Position numbers and translations under genes: made by a program. The notes under the pieces were generated by a model. That model searched no databases, was not told where the DNA came from, and saw only the letters and a program-made list of their open reading frames with translations. Positions 11,664 through 22,904 of a stretch of DNA of 64,000 bases are shown in pieces (within the stretch, counting starts at the first letter, position 1; each line of letters begins with the position of its first letter). Source of the stretch: Silene latifolia (lineage: Eukaryota > Streptophyta > Magnoliopsida > Caryophyllales > Caryophyllaceae); the NCBI RefSeq assembly GCF_048544455.1, contig NC_133534.1, forward strand, positions 223,972,292 to 224,036,291, read 5' to 3'.

Positions 11664-12369
11664 TCGTCGAAGCTTCTATTTCACAGGTTTGAAACCTGGC
11701 TTTATCGGAATCCTATGCTCGGCGATATCCCTGTCGATTCCTGGCATGTCTTTGTAGGACCAAACGAAAACATCTTTGAACTCGTTTAGAAGGTCTATAA
11801 AGTCGGCCCTTTCGGTAGAGCTCAAGGTAGTTCCTATCCTAAGTTCTTGGGGTTCTAGTTCGGTTCCTACATTGATGGGTTCGGTGTCCTCTATTACTGG
11901 TCCCCCTTCCCCTTCCTGTAGTATTTATTTGGCTACGTAGGGAGGTATTTCGATCGAGTCTGGGTCTTGGTCATCCTCGTATCATCGTAAATGTAATTGT
12001 ACTCAAGATAACACAAAGAGTAAGCAGAACCTGATTTATTCATATTAAAGTTTGAGTAAAGTTGAACAAAGAAGCCAACTGATCCATGGTCAGTGGCGGC
12101 AAAGGGACAGTGGTTGGGGCATTTCCCGAACTACTGTGACTACTCGAGGCTAAGCTAGGAGAAACAAAGGGGACGGGGATGACGACAGGAGGAGATTTCC
12201 TAGTGACTTCTCTAGACTCCGACTCTGACTCCGACTCCAACTCGAACTCATCGTCTTATGGTTCTTCTTTGAACATCTCTCCTTCTCCAGTGGTGAGCTT
12301 GAAGAGTCTTCCTTGATTGTTGGTCCACTTGATCGATTTTCTCCATCCTTTCTGCTGATTTGCGTTTGT
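11664..12369 (-). other. Tat1 protease-RT linker, broken frames
   Basis: It reads in pieces: a Ser/Glu-rich acidic stretch (ESESES at about 12190-12240) and a segment equivalent to the DVFAWSY...DMPGIDRDIAEHRIP block before RT. The same order, with an open frame, is found in Tat2 at 34600-35385. Several stops and shifts are present, and it has no independent gene. Confidence 0.6.
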
Positions 12370-13386
12370 TTATGTGATTAACGCAGTAGGGTTGAAGTGG
12401 TCGTCTTGAAGTATCATGGTAATGATCTCATCCTGCGCGGCTCTAACAAATCGATCTTCTCCGAACAACAAGCTAACAGCTTGTTCGTCTAAGCAAGGTG
12501 CTTGACGGGTTTTGACGGTAGGAACCGTTTCTGGAGGAATGAAGTAGCAATCGTGAAAGATTTCGATTCCGGCTAGCTTCATCTCGAGATAATGCCAAGG
12601 CTCGGGAAATCTGTGAAAGAGTTCTAGGCTTCCTTCCTTAACAAAGTACCCATTTAAGGTGGGGAGATAGGGTCGCATTTGGACTTTTGTGTACTTACGG
12701 TTCTGAACTTGAGCAAGCATCTTGAGAACCTCCTCCTTAGTGGGTTTGTACCCTAGTCCAAGTGGTATTCTTTTTGAGTTGCCTTCCTTATATGGTGCGA
12801 AGGTATTTCTTCGGATAGGGTTCAAAGGCATTCCAGGGAAGTATCTCTGGGTTTTGAGTATGTGGTTGACCACCAAGTTCGAGTAGGGATCGTAGTACAA
12901 GGGTGCCAGTTCACTTTCTATGACGCTTATGCTTTGGAAGCCCCCAAGCTCATATACTGGATCTGCGAGGACTTGATTATTTGACTTCTTTTCGATTATT
13001 GCTTTGATGGGTGACGAAGTGATCGTCACTACTTTGCCATTTAGTGGAATCTTGATCTTTTGATGAAGGGTGGATGTCACTGCTTTGGAAGCGTGAATCC
13101 AAGGTCTTCCTAGAAGTATGTTGAAGGAAGCTTCGATGTCCACTATTTGGAAATTAACCTTTCGCTCAATTGGTCCTGTGGCTATGGTGAGGTTAATGAG
13201 TCCTGCAACCTTTCGTCGTGTACCATCATATGCGCGAACACCTTGATTGGTAGGGGTCCAATCCGACTCTTTCATGCCTAGTTTGTATGCCGTTTTGAGG
13301 GGTATGACGTTGACCGCAGAGCCATCATCTACCAAGGTCATTGGCACATTTTTCTTTAGACAAATGACAGTGATGTAGAGAGCCAA
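12370..13386 (-). pseudogene. Tat1 aspartic protease region
   Basis: A retropepsin-like domain with the active site written VDDGSAVNVIP (DDGS instead of DTGS), then a flap-like region (GVRAYDGTRR) and the conserved FNILLGRPWIH block. The same DDGS form occurs in Tat2 (35412-36356), so it is a family trait rather than damage. The C-terminal half (YFPGMPLNP, IPLGLGYKPT) is a conserved linker also seen in Tat2. It would process the gag-pol polyprotein. It is separated from gag by a frame break near 13390. Confidence 0.8.
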
Positions 13387-13393
13387 GTTGTGA

Positions 13394-15371
13394 CTAGCGT
13401 AGAAAGGCGGTAAATCTTAAATACGAGAAAGTAATAGGATTACTTAGCTTCGGTGACTCTTGGAGGACCAAGTTGACTACATCTTTGGGTGTCGAGTTAT
13501 GTGCTACATTTAGCTTGGCCAAGGCTTGCAGTAAAGCTTGGCGATGTGGGAACGAGCTTGCTACTAATTGCCAGACTGAAAGATCAGCCTTTGTCTTCTG
13601 TAATTGCTTGAGCAAATGATCAGTGGAGTCATCTTCGTTATCATTTTGTGTGACAACGTTGGTTGGACCATTTTGAGTAGTGCTTTGATATGGATGACCC
13701 GAACGAGTTAGGTGGTCCACATCTTGATCTTCGCCATTTTGGACTATTTCTTTGACTAGGGAGTTTTCAATGAGATACTCGTCCTCATCATCGTCGGCCC
13801 AAACTCCATTGATTGTAGCTAGTTTTCTCATTCTCATGATTTCATCTTCTAGTCGTATGATTTGGTCGACTAATTTATCTACCACAACGACTATTTCTTG
13901 CATAGTAGCATTTTGAGAGAAGACTAGTGGCACATGCTCTTTAGGTGTTGCGTTGGGATCACGAGCAGTTGTCACCACATTTTCTAATTCCCAAACTTGC
14001 CTATCCACACTCCTTCCCCATGTGATGAAGTCGGAAATAGTAGGGGAGATGGTAGAGTAGAAACCTTCATTTTTGATTGCATAGATTTCATTTTCGATTG
14101 GAGAAATGAGGTGTGAACAATCTAAGGTAGATTCATCACTTGTGATCACTGGAACTCCAAGAGGATTCTGAGTGTTGTTGGGTTTACCTCCCGGCGGTAT
14201 TGGCAATCGACCATCTTCAATCATGTCTTGAAGCACATTTTTCAACTTGTAGCACTTTTCTGTGTCATGTCCCTTACCCCTATGGTATTCACAGTACGAG
14301 TTCTCATCCCAGAACTTCGATTTCCTTTCGGGTTCGGGAGTGGGTCCAATAGGTTGGAGTTTGCCTTGCTTCATTAGCCTTTTTAGAGCGTTGGCGTAAG
14401 TGTCCCCAAGATTTGTAAATTTCCTTGGTGGGGTAGTCTTCTTGGATGGCTCGAGAAGGTTAACTTCATCTGTCTTGCTAGTGGAGCCGTATGAACGGCT
14501 TGTTGAGCCTTGATATCCTCGACCTACTCTTTTGGACAAGAGTCCTTTACGGATGTCATCTTCAATCCTTGTCCCTAGTACGGTTAAGTCCTTGAAACTT
14601 TTGATGTTTTGGTATCTCAAATGGTTGGCATAAATGGGTTTGAGATTATCCACGAACTTTTCCACAAGGGTAGCCTCATCCGGGCGTTCAACAAGTTGGG
14701 TACTAGTCTTCCTCCACCTACTTAGGAAGTCGGTGAATCCTTCTTTGTCATTTTGGGTAAGAACCTCTAGAGTGCGCATGTTAACTTGGATCTCGGCATT
14801 ATCCGCATATTGTTTAGAAAACTCGATTGCAGCATCTTCCCAAGTAGCGACCTTCTTATGATCTAGAGAGTAGAACCATTGCTTTGGGATAGTGTCGAGA
14901 GATGAAGGAAAGATTCTTAAGAACATCTCGGGTTTGATGCCTTTGATAGACATGTAATCCTTGAAAGCACGGATGTGGTTCAAAGGGTTCTCATGACCCT
15001 TGAATTTAGGGATATCCGTCATGTTGAAGTTGGTTGGTAATTTGGCATCGACGACCTCGTACTTGCGGTTATTCTCTCTATAAATGTCATCCCCCTTAAG
15101 GTACATCAATTGCTCCTCTAAGTATTGGAGTCTTTTCTCGCTCTGGTCATCCCCATCGGAGGATTTTCATCCCTGGATTCATTCTCGAGTCACCTATTAC
15201 TTCACTTTCATGGGGAGGCAACCTTCCCTCTACGGCATAGATCCGGCCCTCGATGATCTCAAGGCGATCATGGACTTGGTCTTGGGTATTTTGGATACGG
15301 GCTAGCGCGGCTAGGATTCGATCATTACCATCTTGAAGTTGGTTGAGGTTCGTTTCGCTGGATCCAGGCAT
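13394..15371 (-). pseudogene. Tat1 gag
   Basis: The N-terminal part (15371-15147) is a predicted coiled coil with a start at MPGSSETNL. A frameshift near 15150 joins it to the main frame (15109-13394), with the gag core FKGHENPLNHIRAFKDYM, QWFYSLD and FVDNLKPIYANHLRYQN. The zinc-knuckle-like motif is C-x2-H-x4-H-x4-C (CEYHRGKGHDTEKC), the Tat/Ogre variant. It is followed by NPLGV and a basic/acidic tail. Gag forms the virus-like particle and binds RNA. The Tat2 gag at 36372-38438 is a clear homologue. Only the one frameshift was seen, so this is one of the better preserved genes. Confidence 0.85.
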
Positions 15372-16146
15372 CTTGAAAACTGGATAAGAGATCGATGACG
15401 AATCAAAACACGATCGACCATTCTAACACGCTTGCTAAAAGAAGAAATGTTTTGACTCGTGAAGTGGGTGTGTGCCACCTGTGTTGAGTGGGTTTTGAAG
15501 AAAGACAAAGATTATGAAAATGTGTATCCTAGTCAACTATAGTGTAGTTGTAGGAGTGGACTCGAAGTGAGGTTTTGAAATGGGCTTGTGGCCCGAATTT
15601 TGACTTGACAAACGGACAGAGTTTCGACTGGATTTTGCGCTAATCAAATGGCCTATTTCGAAATTTTGATTAATAAAAAGGGTTTTGATTTTTGAAAAAT
15701 CGTCATGGTTTTGTTTAGAAAATGGTGATCATGTAATGTACAAGCATTTATACAAGCATTATAACGGGATGCTGAGTGCATTTAAGAGGGTTATGGTTTA
15801 AAGGGTGGGTTGCCATACCGAACCATCAAACCCGAAGTTTGTGGAGAGGCTCGTACCAAACAAGAGTAAGGCCGATTCCTAGTCCATTTCCTCAAGTAGT
15901 GAAGGCCCTTGACACAAACAAGAGTAAGCATCATGGTATGGATGACGTCAATCGCTATCCATCCTTAGGCCCAAATAAGAATTAGGACCGTTTAGACGGG
16001 ACGATTGGTCGAATAGGTTGGGTTGGGCCTAGGAAGGCCGAATAAAACGGTATAGGAAGACCGAGTTATGAAAACCGACAATTGTCTTGTACAAACTATT
16101 CCCTAACCTTGTTCAAGTTTCACCCTTAGCTACATGTAAGTGTATT
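15372..16146 (-). other. Tat1 5' leader
   Basis: Non-coding region between the PBS and gag of the minus-strand element. Segments at about 15760-15990 (GGGTGGGTTGCCATACCGAACC..., AAACAAGAGTAAG...) have diverged counterparts in the Tat2 leader at 39640-39860. No tandem array is present here, unlike Tat2. Confidence 0.55.
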
Positions 16147-16163
16147 ATCCCAGTGAGTCGCCA
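16147..16163 (-). other. Tat primer-binding site
   Basis: The minus strand reads TGGCGACTCACTGGGAT, matching the TGGCGACTC...CTGGG(G) primer site (tRNA-Arg type) known for Tat/Ogre elements. A second TGGCGACTCC lies nearby at 16228-16242, so the exact LTR/PBS junction between 16164 and about 16250 is uncertain. Confidence 0.6.
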
Positions 16164-16894
16164 AAAGCGTGGACAGCGGGGCCCCACGGGGCGCTTGGGA
16201 GAAAAGAGAAACAAGCGTTTGCATTTGTGTTGGAGTCGCCACCAATTTTTATGGAAAATTAGAACCGTTCGAATACCTCGTGTCATGTCAAGACACAAAG
16301 TAGAGACATGAACACTAAGCAATCGTTACCCTTAGCATTCTATGTCTAGAATGACTCTCGTGGATGCCAATGAACACGGGTGTTCACGGAGATCTGGAGT
16401 AAGGGGTGAGGGTACGTATTAGGAAGCTCTTTTAATCGAACACCTAATCCCGCCCGCCTCGATAGCGGCCTCTACTAATGATTAGGGAAGTTATTCGTAC
16501 TCGATATATCGTCGATTGTATGCATGCAATGCAACATCCAAGTTTTAATCCTAGCACGTGAGAATTAATACTAAGTCGGTGAACAATTAATTTAACAAAC
16601 AATTGGGTCGAAGTAGGATTTAATGCTCAATTACATGTGAGAACATACAAATGATACAGGAAATAACGATAAATACAATAAAAGAAAATTACAATAAAAG
16701 AATTACAATAATTACATTGGATTAGGCGATTTATGTCGAAAATACCTTTAAAACGGATGTTTTGAGAAAAAAAGAATAAAAGAATAAAATTACGAACAGA
16801 TCAGTAGGTGATAATACGATTAATAGTTAATTATACGTAAGCTAAATAAACTAAGTCAAGGCAGAAAACGGAGTTCAGGGACAGAATTCAACCC

Positions 16895-17565
16895 GGAACA
16901 GGCGCAGCAGAGCTGCGTCCTTTGGAATAGGCGCAGCAGAACAACTGCGTCGTTCGACTGAATTCGTCGTTGTGAAGTTTTAATTGCGTGTTGTTAATAC
17001 TCATTGGTGAATTTAACGATGGATTAATTTATTTACTCGGATGGAAGTGATTAGTAGGTTATTTACATACGATTAATGGTCATAAAAGCAATAAACATGG
17101 ATGAGACGGAGATAAGATGGATTAATTACATGATTAGTGATTGATTTACAAACTAAACTAATTAATTAGGCTAAACATGATGAGTTAATGACGGATATAT
17201 GATGGTGACGATAAACAACAGATGAAAATATATCAACGACGAATTCCAGAAACTCAATATGAACAAATTGAATTTCTACAACCCGGATTGAATTTAATGA
17301 CGAAAACCCACAAATATGAGATTATAAGGGATTTAAGTCGGATTTAATGATAAATTACGTGCTAATGAATGATAAACAATATACATGTGAATAATTATGA
17401 TATTACGACGCAGAATTAACAAACAAACGAAAACAAATAAGAATTTGACGAATTACGAGGACGAAGGAAGAAGAAAGGAAGCAGGAACTGCGGCAGCCTC
17501 ACGAAGAGGCGCAGCAGGTATTGCGCTCCTTCGAAGAGGCGCAACAGTTGCTGCGTCCTTTTTCG
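16895..17565. repeat. Further GGCGCAGCA inverted repeats in the Tat LTR
   Basis: Two clusters occur, at about 16900-16962 and 17495-17560. Each has two copies of (A)GGCGCA(G/A)CA followed within 5-10 nt by (C)TGCGTC/TGCGCTCC. They lie downstream of the inferred transcription start, so they would be transcribed as small hairpins in the element RNA. Confidence 0.5.
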
Positions 17566-18002
17566 ACGGTTAGTCTTCTGGAAATCCGCAAAAAGTGGTT
17601 TTTAAAGCATGGTTTAGAAATCGGTTTTAAGAGGTATTTTCGACATAAACCTTACAATTGTGATACAATAATTAAAATACAATAAATAAAAGAGAGATTT
17701 ACACCCTCAGACTTACATGTTGACGAAACGAGGAGGACTAAGATATCGATTAGTGATGCTCGACGCGAATGCAAAGAAAGTGCCCTCGTAAGAGGAAAAC
17801 GATTTGATTAATTAAGTTGATTGATTGTGTAGTTGGTCAAATTGGTCGGTCATGCAAACGAGGCTGGTACTCAGAAGGATCCGAGCTTACGTGGTTGAAA
17901 GATCAAGCACGTAGACGCCAAAAAGTAAGAACAAAAGTCTAGAATGCAAAGGGAGAAGAGAAGGGCGGACACTCGCGTAAGAAATATGAGGAGCGAAGGC
18001 TC

Positions 18003-18172
18003 CTATTTATACTAATCACGTGGAGGAAATAGGGTTTCATAGACTCTTTGGAAGTGAATTTCGGAAAGATATGAAAAAGATACGAAAACTACGTAGAATA
18101 GGACCTGGGAAGAGGCGCAGCAAGCACTGCGTCTCTTGGAAGAGGCGCAGACACTGCCTGCGTCGTTTCCCA
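18003..18172 (-). promoter_or_regulatory. Tat LTR promoter: TATA box with upstream GC inverted repeats
   Basis: The minus strand reads GTATAAATAG at 18012-18003. Upstream in the minus direction, at 18113-18172, are two GAGGCGCAG...CTGCGTC inverted repeats. The arrangement mirrors the promoter of the antisense ORF on the other strand at 6371-6478. The transcription start is expected about 30 bp left of the TATA box. This is inferred from sequence only. Confidence 0.5.
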
Positions 18173-18918
18173 AGTGGTTTCCTTCTGCGGAGGAAAGATT
18201 TCCGTGTTTTAGTTATGGAAGGACGGAATAATTTGGTTTTCCTTAATCCTTTATATGAATATTACGGGAAATTGTTTGCCAAAAGATTAAGATTGTGAAA
18301 TATTTATAAAATATGGAATAGAAATATCCGGAACATTCCAGAACATTCCGACTCGGGATTGAACGATTATCAGGAAAATGGAGACGGTTTTAGGCTCGGA
18401 CTCCAAATGTACTCTAATTACTGTCAAAACGACCGTATCGGCACGTAGATGACAACTAAAAGGTAGACATTAATATTTGAGCAATCACTTGACGATAAAC
18501 TTATGAACTGTCACAAATCGTTCCGCGTACCAAACATGCGGCCCAATCATCACCGGGTGGTTTGCGAGAGGTGCAGAAATGAGGTATATACACTTAGCAT
18601 ATAAGGTTTTGAATGGTTTGTTTTTTGTGTTTGACTCGGTTTGACTCGTTGTTGGAGTCGGGATTTGAATTTTGGGTCGGTTTTCGGTCCGGTGTCAGTT
18701 TTGACTCTAGTTAGTGTCATTGCGACCCCGTTGTCGTGCATTAAACACTCGAGGTACTTTTGAAAAGTTTTGAAATGTTTTATTATCGAAATCGTTTTAA
18801 GTTTTCCGACGTAAAGTTGTACACGAACTGTCGATCAAACGTCGCGATTCCAAAGCACGTTATATTCCTATAATCATCGGGTGTTTGTTGGAGTCTCAGC
18901 AGATACTTGGTATCTACA

Positions 18919-18931
18919 GAGCCCCCAGTTT
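18919..18931 (-). other. Tat2 polypurine tract
   Basis: The minus strand reads AACTGGGGGCTC directly before the LTR terminus TGTAGATACC. A second copy (complement GAGCCCCCAAGTT) sits about 36 bp further inside, at 18953-18966, so a duplicated tract is possible. Confidence 0.6.
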
Positions 18932-19224
18932 GACTGAGGCTTGGACAGGGCGAAAGTCAATGTAGAGCCCCCAAGTTAATCGAAGATTACAACCTGGAGA
19001 TCCAGGCGACGTCGAGGAGGCTCGAAAGGATCCGGGCCAAGGACCTGCCGTCGGGAAGGGCGACGCCAAGGCGACTCGAGGGTACGAGCTAAGGACCTGT
19101 CATCGAGAACAGTTTAGAGTCTGTCGACTGTCCGTGCGGGTCATTTAAAGTCCATTAGACTACGTACAAAGGCTCGCCAACCATAACAATGAGTCATATC
19201 TGAGGCATCGTCGGATATGTCCTT

Positions 19225-19785
19225 GCGCGTTTACGGACAAAGGCTCTCCAGCTATGGTGCGTATCTAAGGAGGGCTCGCCAGCCGCGATACATAGTAAGG
19301 CTCGCCAGCCATGGTGCGTATCTGAGGAGGGCTCGCCAGCGGCGATGTGTTGTAAGGCTTGCCAGCCATGGTGCGTATCTGAGGAGGGCTCGCCAGTCGC
19401 GATGCGTTGTAAGGCTCACCAGCCATGGTGCGTATATGAGGAGGGCTCGCCAGCCGCGATGCGTATTAAGGCTCGCCAGCCATGGTGCGTATATGAGGAG
19501 GGCTCGCCAGCCGCGATGCGTTGTAAGGCTCGCCAGCCATGGGTCGTATATGAGGAGGGCTCGCCAGCCGCGGTGCGTTGTAAGGCTCGCAAGCCATGGT
19601 GCGTATCTGAGGAGGGATCGCCAGCCGCGATGTGTAGTAAGGCTCGCCATCCATGAGGCGTATATGAGGAGGGCTCGCCAGCCGCAGTGCGTTGTAAGGC
19701 TCGCCAGCCATGGTGCGTATCTGAGGAGGGCTCGCCAGCCGCGATGCGTAGTAAGGCTCGCCAGACATGGGGCGGTCGGTTAATT
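19225..19785. repeat. 57-bp minisatellite in Tat2 3' UTR, about 9.5 copies
   Basis: The unit is about 57 bp and is made of two half-units that each carry GGCTCGCCAGCC, one followed by ATGGTGCGTAT and the other by GCGATGCGT. The copies are tandem and a few percent diverged. Because 57 is a multiple of 3, long frames run through the array on both strands; these are artefacts. The position between the antisense genes and the 3' LTR matches the hypervariable 3' UTR of Tat/Ogre elements, known to seed satellites. Confidence 0.85.
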
Positions 19786-19844
19786 GACCGTGAGAATAGC
19801 CGCGTCGGATGGGCTTGTTTTGGAAGTGGCGAACTCTTGATGCC

Positions 19845-20460
19845 GCCGTGGAAACAGTGAATTTTGAATTTCACTATCATTGTTTTTGAAATAAGCGGGT
19901 TCCGCGAGGAAGCCCCCTGTTGACATTTGAAGGAAAATAGTGAATTTTGAATCTTCACTACTCGTTTTTGAAGTGGCGGTTTTGATCGCCGTTTGTTTGA
20001 ATTTTGAAGGAAATAGCGAGTTTTAAATTTTCGCTATTACATTTGAAGTGACGGTTTATGTGCCGTCGTTGACATGTGAAGGAAATAGTGAATTTTGAAT
20101 CTTCACTGTTATTTTTTAAGGTGACGGTTTATGTTGCCGCCGTTGACATTTGAAGAAATAGTGAATTTTTAATCTTCACTATTACTTTTTGAGGTGACGG
20201 TTTATGTTGCCGCCGTTGACATTTGAAAAATAGTGAATTTGAATTTTCACTATCATTTTGAAAATGACGCTTTTAATTGCCATCATTTGAAATTTGAAGA
20301 AATAGTGAATTTTAATTTTCACTATTATTTTTGCATTTGAAAAATGGCGGTTTTAATCGCCGTCTGTTTGGAATTTTGAAGGAAAATAGTGAATTTTGGT
20401 TTCACTATTTGTTTTTGTTATTTGAAAAATGATGGTCCTTAGTGTCGTCATTGAAAATTC
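19845..20460. repeat. Degenerate ~80-bp tandem repeat with two alternating hairpins
   Basis: About seven to eight units. Each combines AATAGTGAATTTTGAA...TTCACTATT (an inverted repeat) and a second inverted repeat such as GGCGGTTTTAATCGCCGTC or GACGG...CCGTTG, separated by TTGACATTTGAAG-like linkers. Unit length varies. It lies directly next to the 57-bp array in the 3' UTR of Tat2. Confidence 0.75.
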
Positions 20461-20657
20461 GAAGTTTGTAATGGGAAATTGGGCCAAAGCAGGGAGCACC
20501 CCATTGAGGCGCGAGCAACCTGGCGAGTTAAGGGAGCTTCCCTATTTTTCTTTAAAATACGCGAGAATGGTTCGCATACCATTCTCACTTCGTCTTCAAC
20601 CTTTCGACAAAAACAAACCAAAAACCGCCATTGTTGGTCTCTAGCTTGCTTCCATTC

Positions 20658-21699
20658 ATGCCATCATCAGCAATGTCATCTCAAGGTATGTATTTCCTCT
20701 TGAATCCATTTGAATTTGTTGGTCTTTTTGATAGATTGAATTAGGGCGAATTATTTACCCTAGAAAATCGATTTGAGCGTTTTTGATTGAGCCCATTTCG
20801 AGTGAAATTGATGATTGCATTAGGTTACAAACCTGTTTAGGAGTATAGGGGTGCTTTTAGTTTGCATTTTGGTCCCCGTTCCCACTCCCTATGCTCGAAA
20901 AACGTGAGTGAGGTGTTGAAACCGTCTCATCTTATAATGCCAAGTTTATTTGCTTGGGTAATGGGCCCCACTAGGTTGCATTGTAGTCGGGAAAGACCGT
21001 ATTTGCCATTGTGGACCTTTGTTGGGTATTGTGGGCAAAATTTGAATTTTTGCCTTTTGAAGCGGTCTTACGCTTGACAAAATAAGCGCCTGTTTGAGCT
21101 TGAATTGAGTAAGTTTGCCTTGAAATGGACCTCATTGGTAGTTTAGGTCGCTTTGAGACGTGATAAAATCATGTTGCCTCGTCGTGGTCGTATTTTGAAT
21201 TTTTGACCGGTTTGCACTCAAATTGGCGAGGAACTGCCTTTTTGAGTTGTAGAAAAATACCCCTTGCATTGGGAATGTATTTTAATTTGTTGGCGGACCT
21301 TGTATGGGTCTTGGGGTGCCGTTTTTTGTTGTGGTTGTTTTGACTCGTCTTTTGCTTGAAAAGAAGGGCGAGTCGTTTTTTTTTTGCGTTTTTGTGAATT
21401 GTTTTTGTTTGGTTGGGTTTGGGCGGGATTGCCCTTTGTTATGCTTTGCAGGTTTTTTTTTGGATTCGTCCATTTTACGTCGTCGTAATGCCGAAATTTC
21501 GGCTGACGTTCTTTGTTTGCCTATAGGTTCTGTCGCTGAGGCATCAGAGGAAGAGGATGATCCGGGAGGAGGAGAGACGACTGTTTTTTGTTACAGGCTT
21601 GGTTGTGTTTCTCCCCGACGACCTTTGCTTGACAATGATCGGGTATCGATTGTTGGTCGTTGTCTGCAAAGGTTCGGATGTCCGATGAGTGGTGTTTAG
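20658..21699 (+). pseudogene. 5' end of a second, spliced antisense gene in Tat2
   Basis: ATG at 20658 (MPSSAMSSQ, with a second Met at 20673) is followed after one extra base by a GTATGT donor at 20686. The acceptor CCTATAG at 21521-21526 joins in phase (G split across the junction) to an acidic exon (SVAEASEEEDDPGGGE...). The intron is 841 bp. The exon frame stays open to a stop at 21697, but the end reads poorly and may be intron or decayed sequence. The protein is not recognised. It has the same orientation and relative place as the spliced 3' end at 4838-5618 in Tat1, so the two may be head and tail of one gene type carried by Tat elements. A GAGGCGCGAGC motif sits upstream at about 20507. 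Confidence 0.45.
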
Positions 21700-22904
21700 T
21701 ACGGGCGCGTTACTCCACGTTGTCGTCATCGATTGTTGTCGAGTTCTGGTGATTGGGGTTCAGTATCGGGGTAATGCCCGGTGTGATGGTTCCCATTCAT
21801 CCTGGAGTTCTGACGATTGGGGGTCAATGTCGGGATAACGTGCCAAGTGACGATCCTCGGTTGTCGTGTCATTCGAAGTCCGCCAGACATCATTTTTCTT
21901 TTTGTCATGGAGTAGGAATGTGGTGTTACCGTCATGGTAACCACCTCTGATTCCGATGTTACTCCTTTGTTCCCTGTGTTGCTCCTTTTCTTTTCTGATG
22001 GGAAAGATAGGGAGTGCTTAGTCCGGTAGGTGGCAGGTAGCCCCCAGTTTGTTTTCTTAGACCCGTGTCTGTATGATAAATGTCTGTACTGGATCCTGTT
22101 TGTATGGTCAGTCGTTTATATCGAACGTGTGTCGATGTATTTTGCGTGAGGCGGTTTGTATATATGCGTTTTTGGATTGTGGCTCATTTTGTGAATTTTT
22201 TTGGCTTTTTGTGTTGTGTTTCGGAGGAACGCTGTCAGCTGTCAATTCCGCTTTTGCTTCGCACTAGTTCCTGCATCGTTAGTGTAGAAGAACAGGCAAC
22301 AGGTAGCACGTACGCATAAACGTAAACACGTAAAAGCATTTGATTGAAAACAAAATTAACCAAGATGTCTTGAAGTTAAAATTGAATTTGAAATTTGAAA
22401 TGATATTTTAAAAATTCCGTGACGAGTCGTCACATTTGGACTTGAAAGGGAATTGATTTGAAAATTTGAGCAAATAACTCGTGTCGTGAATTAAATTGCG
22501 TCGAAATTATTGAAATTGATCTGTGACTCGAAAAATTCAAACTCAAACCGCTAGGGATGAATTTTAAAAAAAGATTTTTGCGAGTGTATTTGATTTGATT
22601 TTGTGGGCTCAAGACTCGAATTTGTGAGTGCTGAAATTTTTGAGGAAAATTGATGTCGTGTTATCAATTTTCGATCTTTATTTTTGCTGAGAAAATTGCG
22701 AAAAAGCGAAAAAAATTTCGGAATTTTGATTGACATGGAACGATCCGTCGCGGGTCAGGGCGACTAGCCTTTCCCCCTTTAAAAAAAGAAAGAAAAATCC
22801 GTATGTTTAAAGCTGCGTCATGGAAACCGTGTCGGATTTCGTAAAACGCGAAGGCAAGGAAATGTGAGTGTGAGGAAACACAAAATGTCCTGGACCATCC
22901 CGAA
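21700..22904. other. Non-coding Tat2 3' region
   Basis: No convincing frame. It includes a short PPT-like complement TAGCCCCCAGTTTG at about 22036 and A/T-rich sequence from 22320. The stretch at about 22770-22800 (GACTAGCC...AAAGAAAGAAAAAT) loosely resembles 5975-6000 of Tat1. Confidence 0.35.

Larger units (their letters stand above)
4838..16163 (-). mobile_element. Tat1: Tat-lineage Ty3/gypsy element, internal region
   Basis: Minus-strand element reading PBS, leader, gag, protease, RT-RNase H, a second archaeal-type RNase H, integrase, antisense ORF and antisense spliced gene. The second RNase H, the antisense ORFs and the arginine-type PBS (TGGCGACTC...) are hallmarks of the Tat lineage (Ogre/Retand/TatIV group). 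The 5' LTR is the block at 16164-18918. The 3' LTR is missing, because the left side is cut at the Copia LTR (4837/4838). All genes carry stops or frameshifts, so the copy is not autonomous. Confidence 0.8.
16164..18918 (-). repeat. Tat LTR lying between Tat1 and Tat2
   Basis: The right end is ...GGTATCTACA at 18918 (minus strand TGTAGATACCAAGT...), followed by the complement of a polypurine tract (GAGCCCCCAGTT). The left end abuts a Tat PBS. The length is about 2.7 kb. It contains a minus-strand TATA box (18003-18012) and three sets of the GAGGCGCAG hairpin motif. The left flank makes it the 5' LTR of Tat1, and the right flank makes it the 3' LTR of Tat2. No second complete copy is in the window for direct comparison. 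Confidence 0.6.

Noticed and set aside
19225..19785. CRISPR-like or protein-coding reading of the 57-bp repeat
   Set aside because: The units are contiguous with no unique spacers, and open frames on both strands exist only because 57 is divisible by 3.
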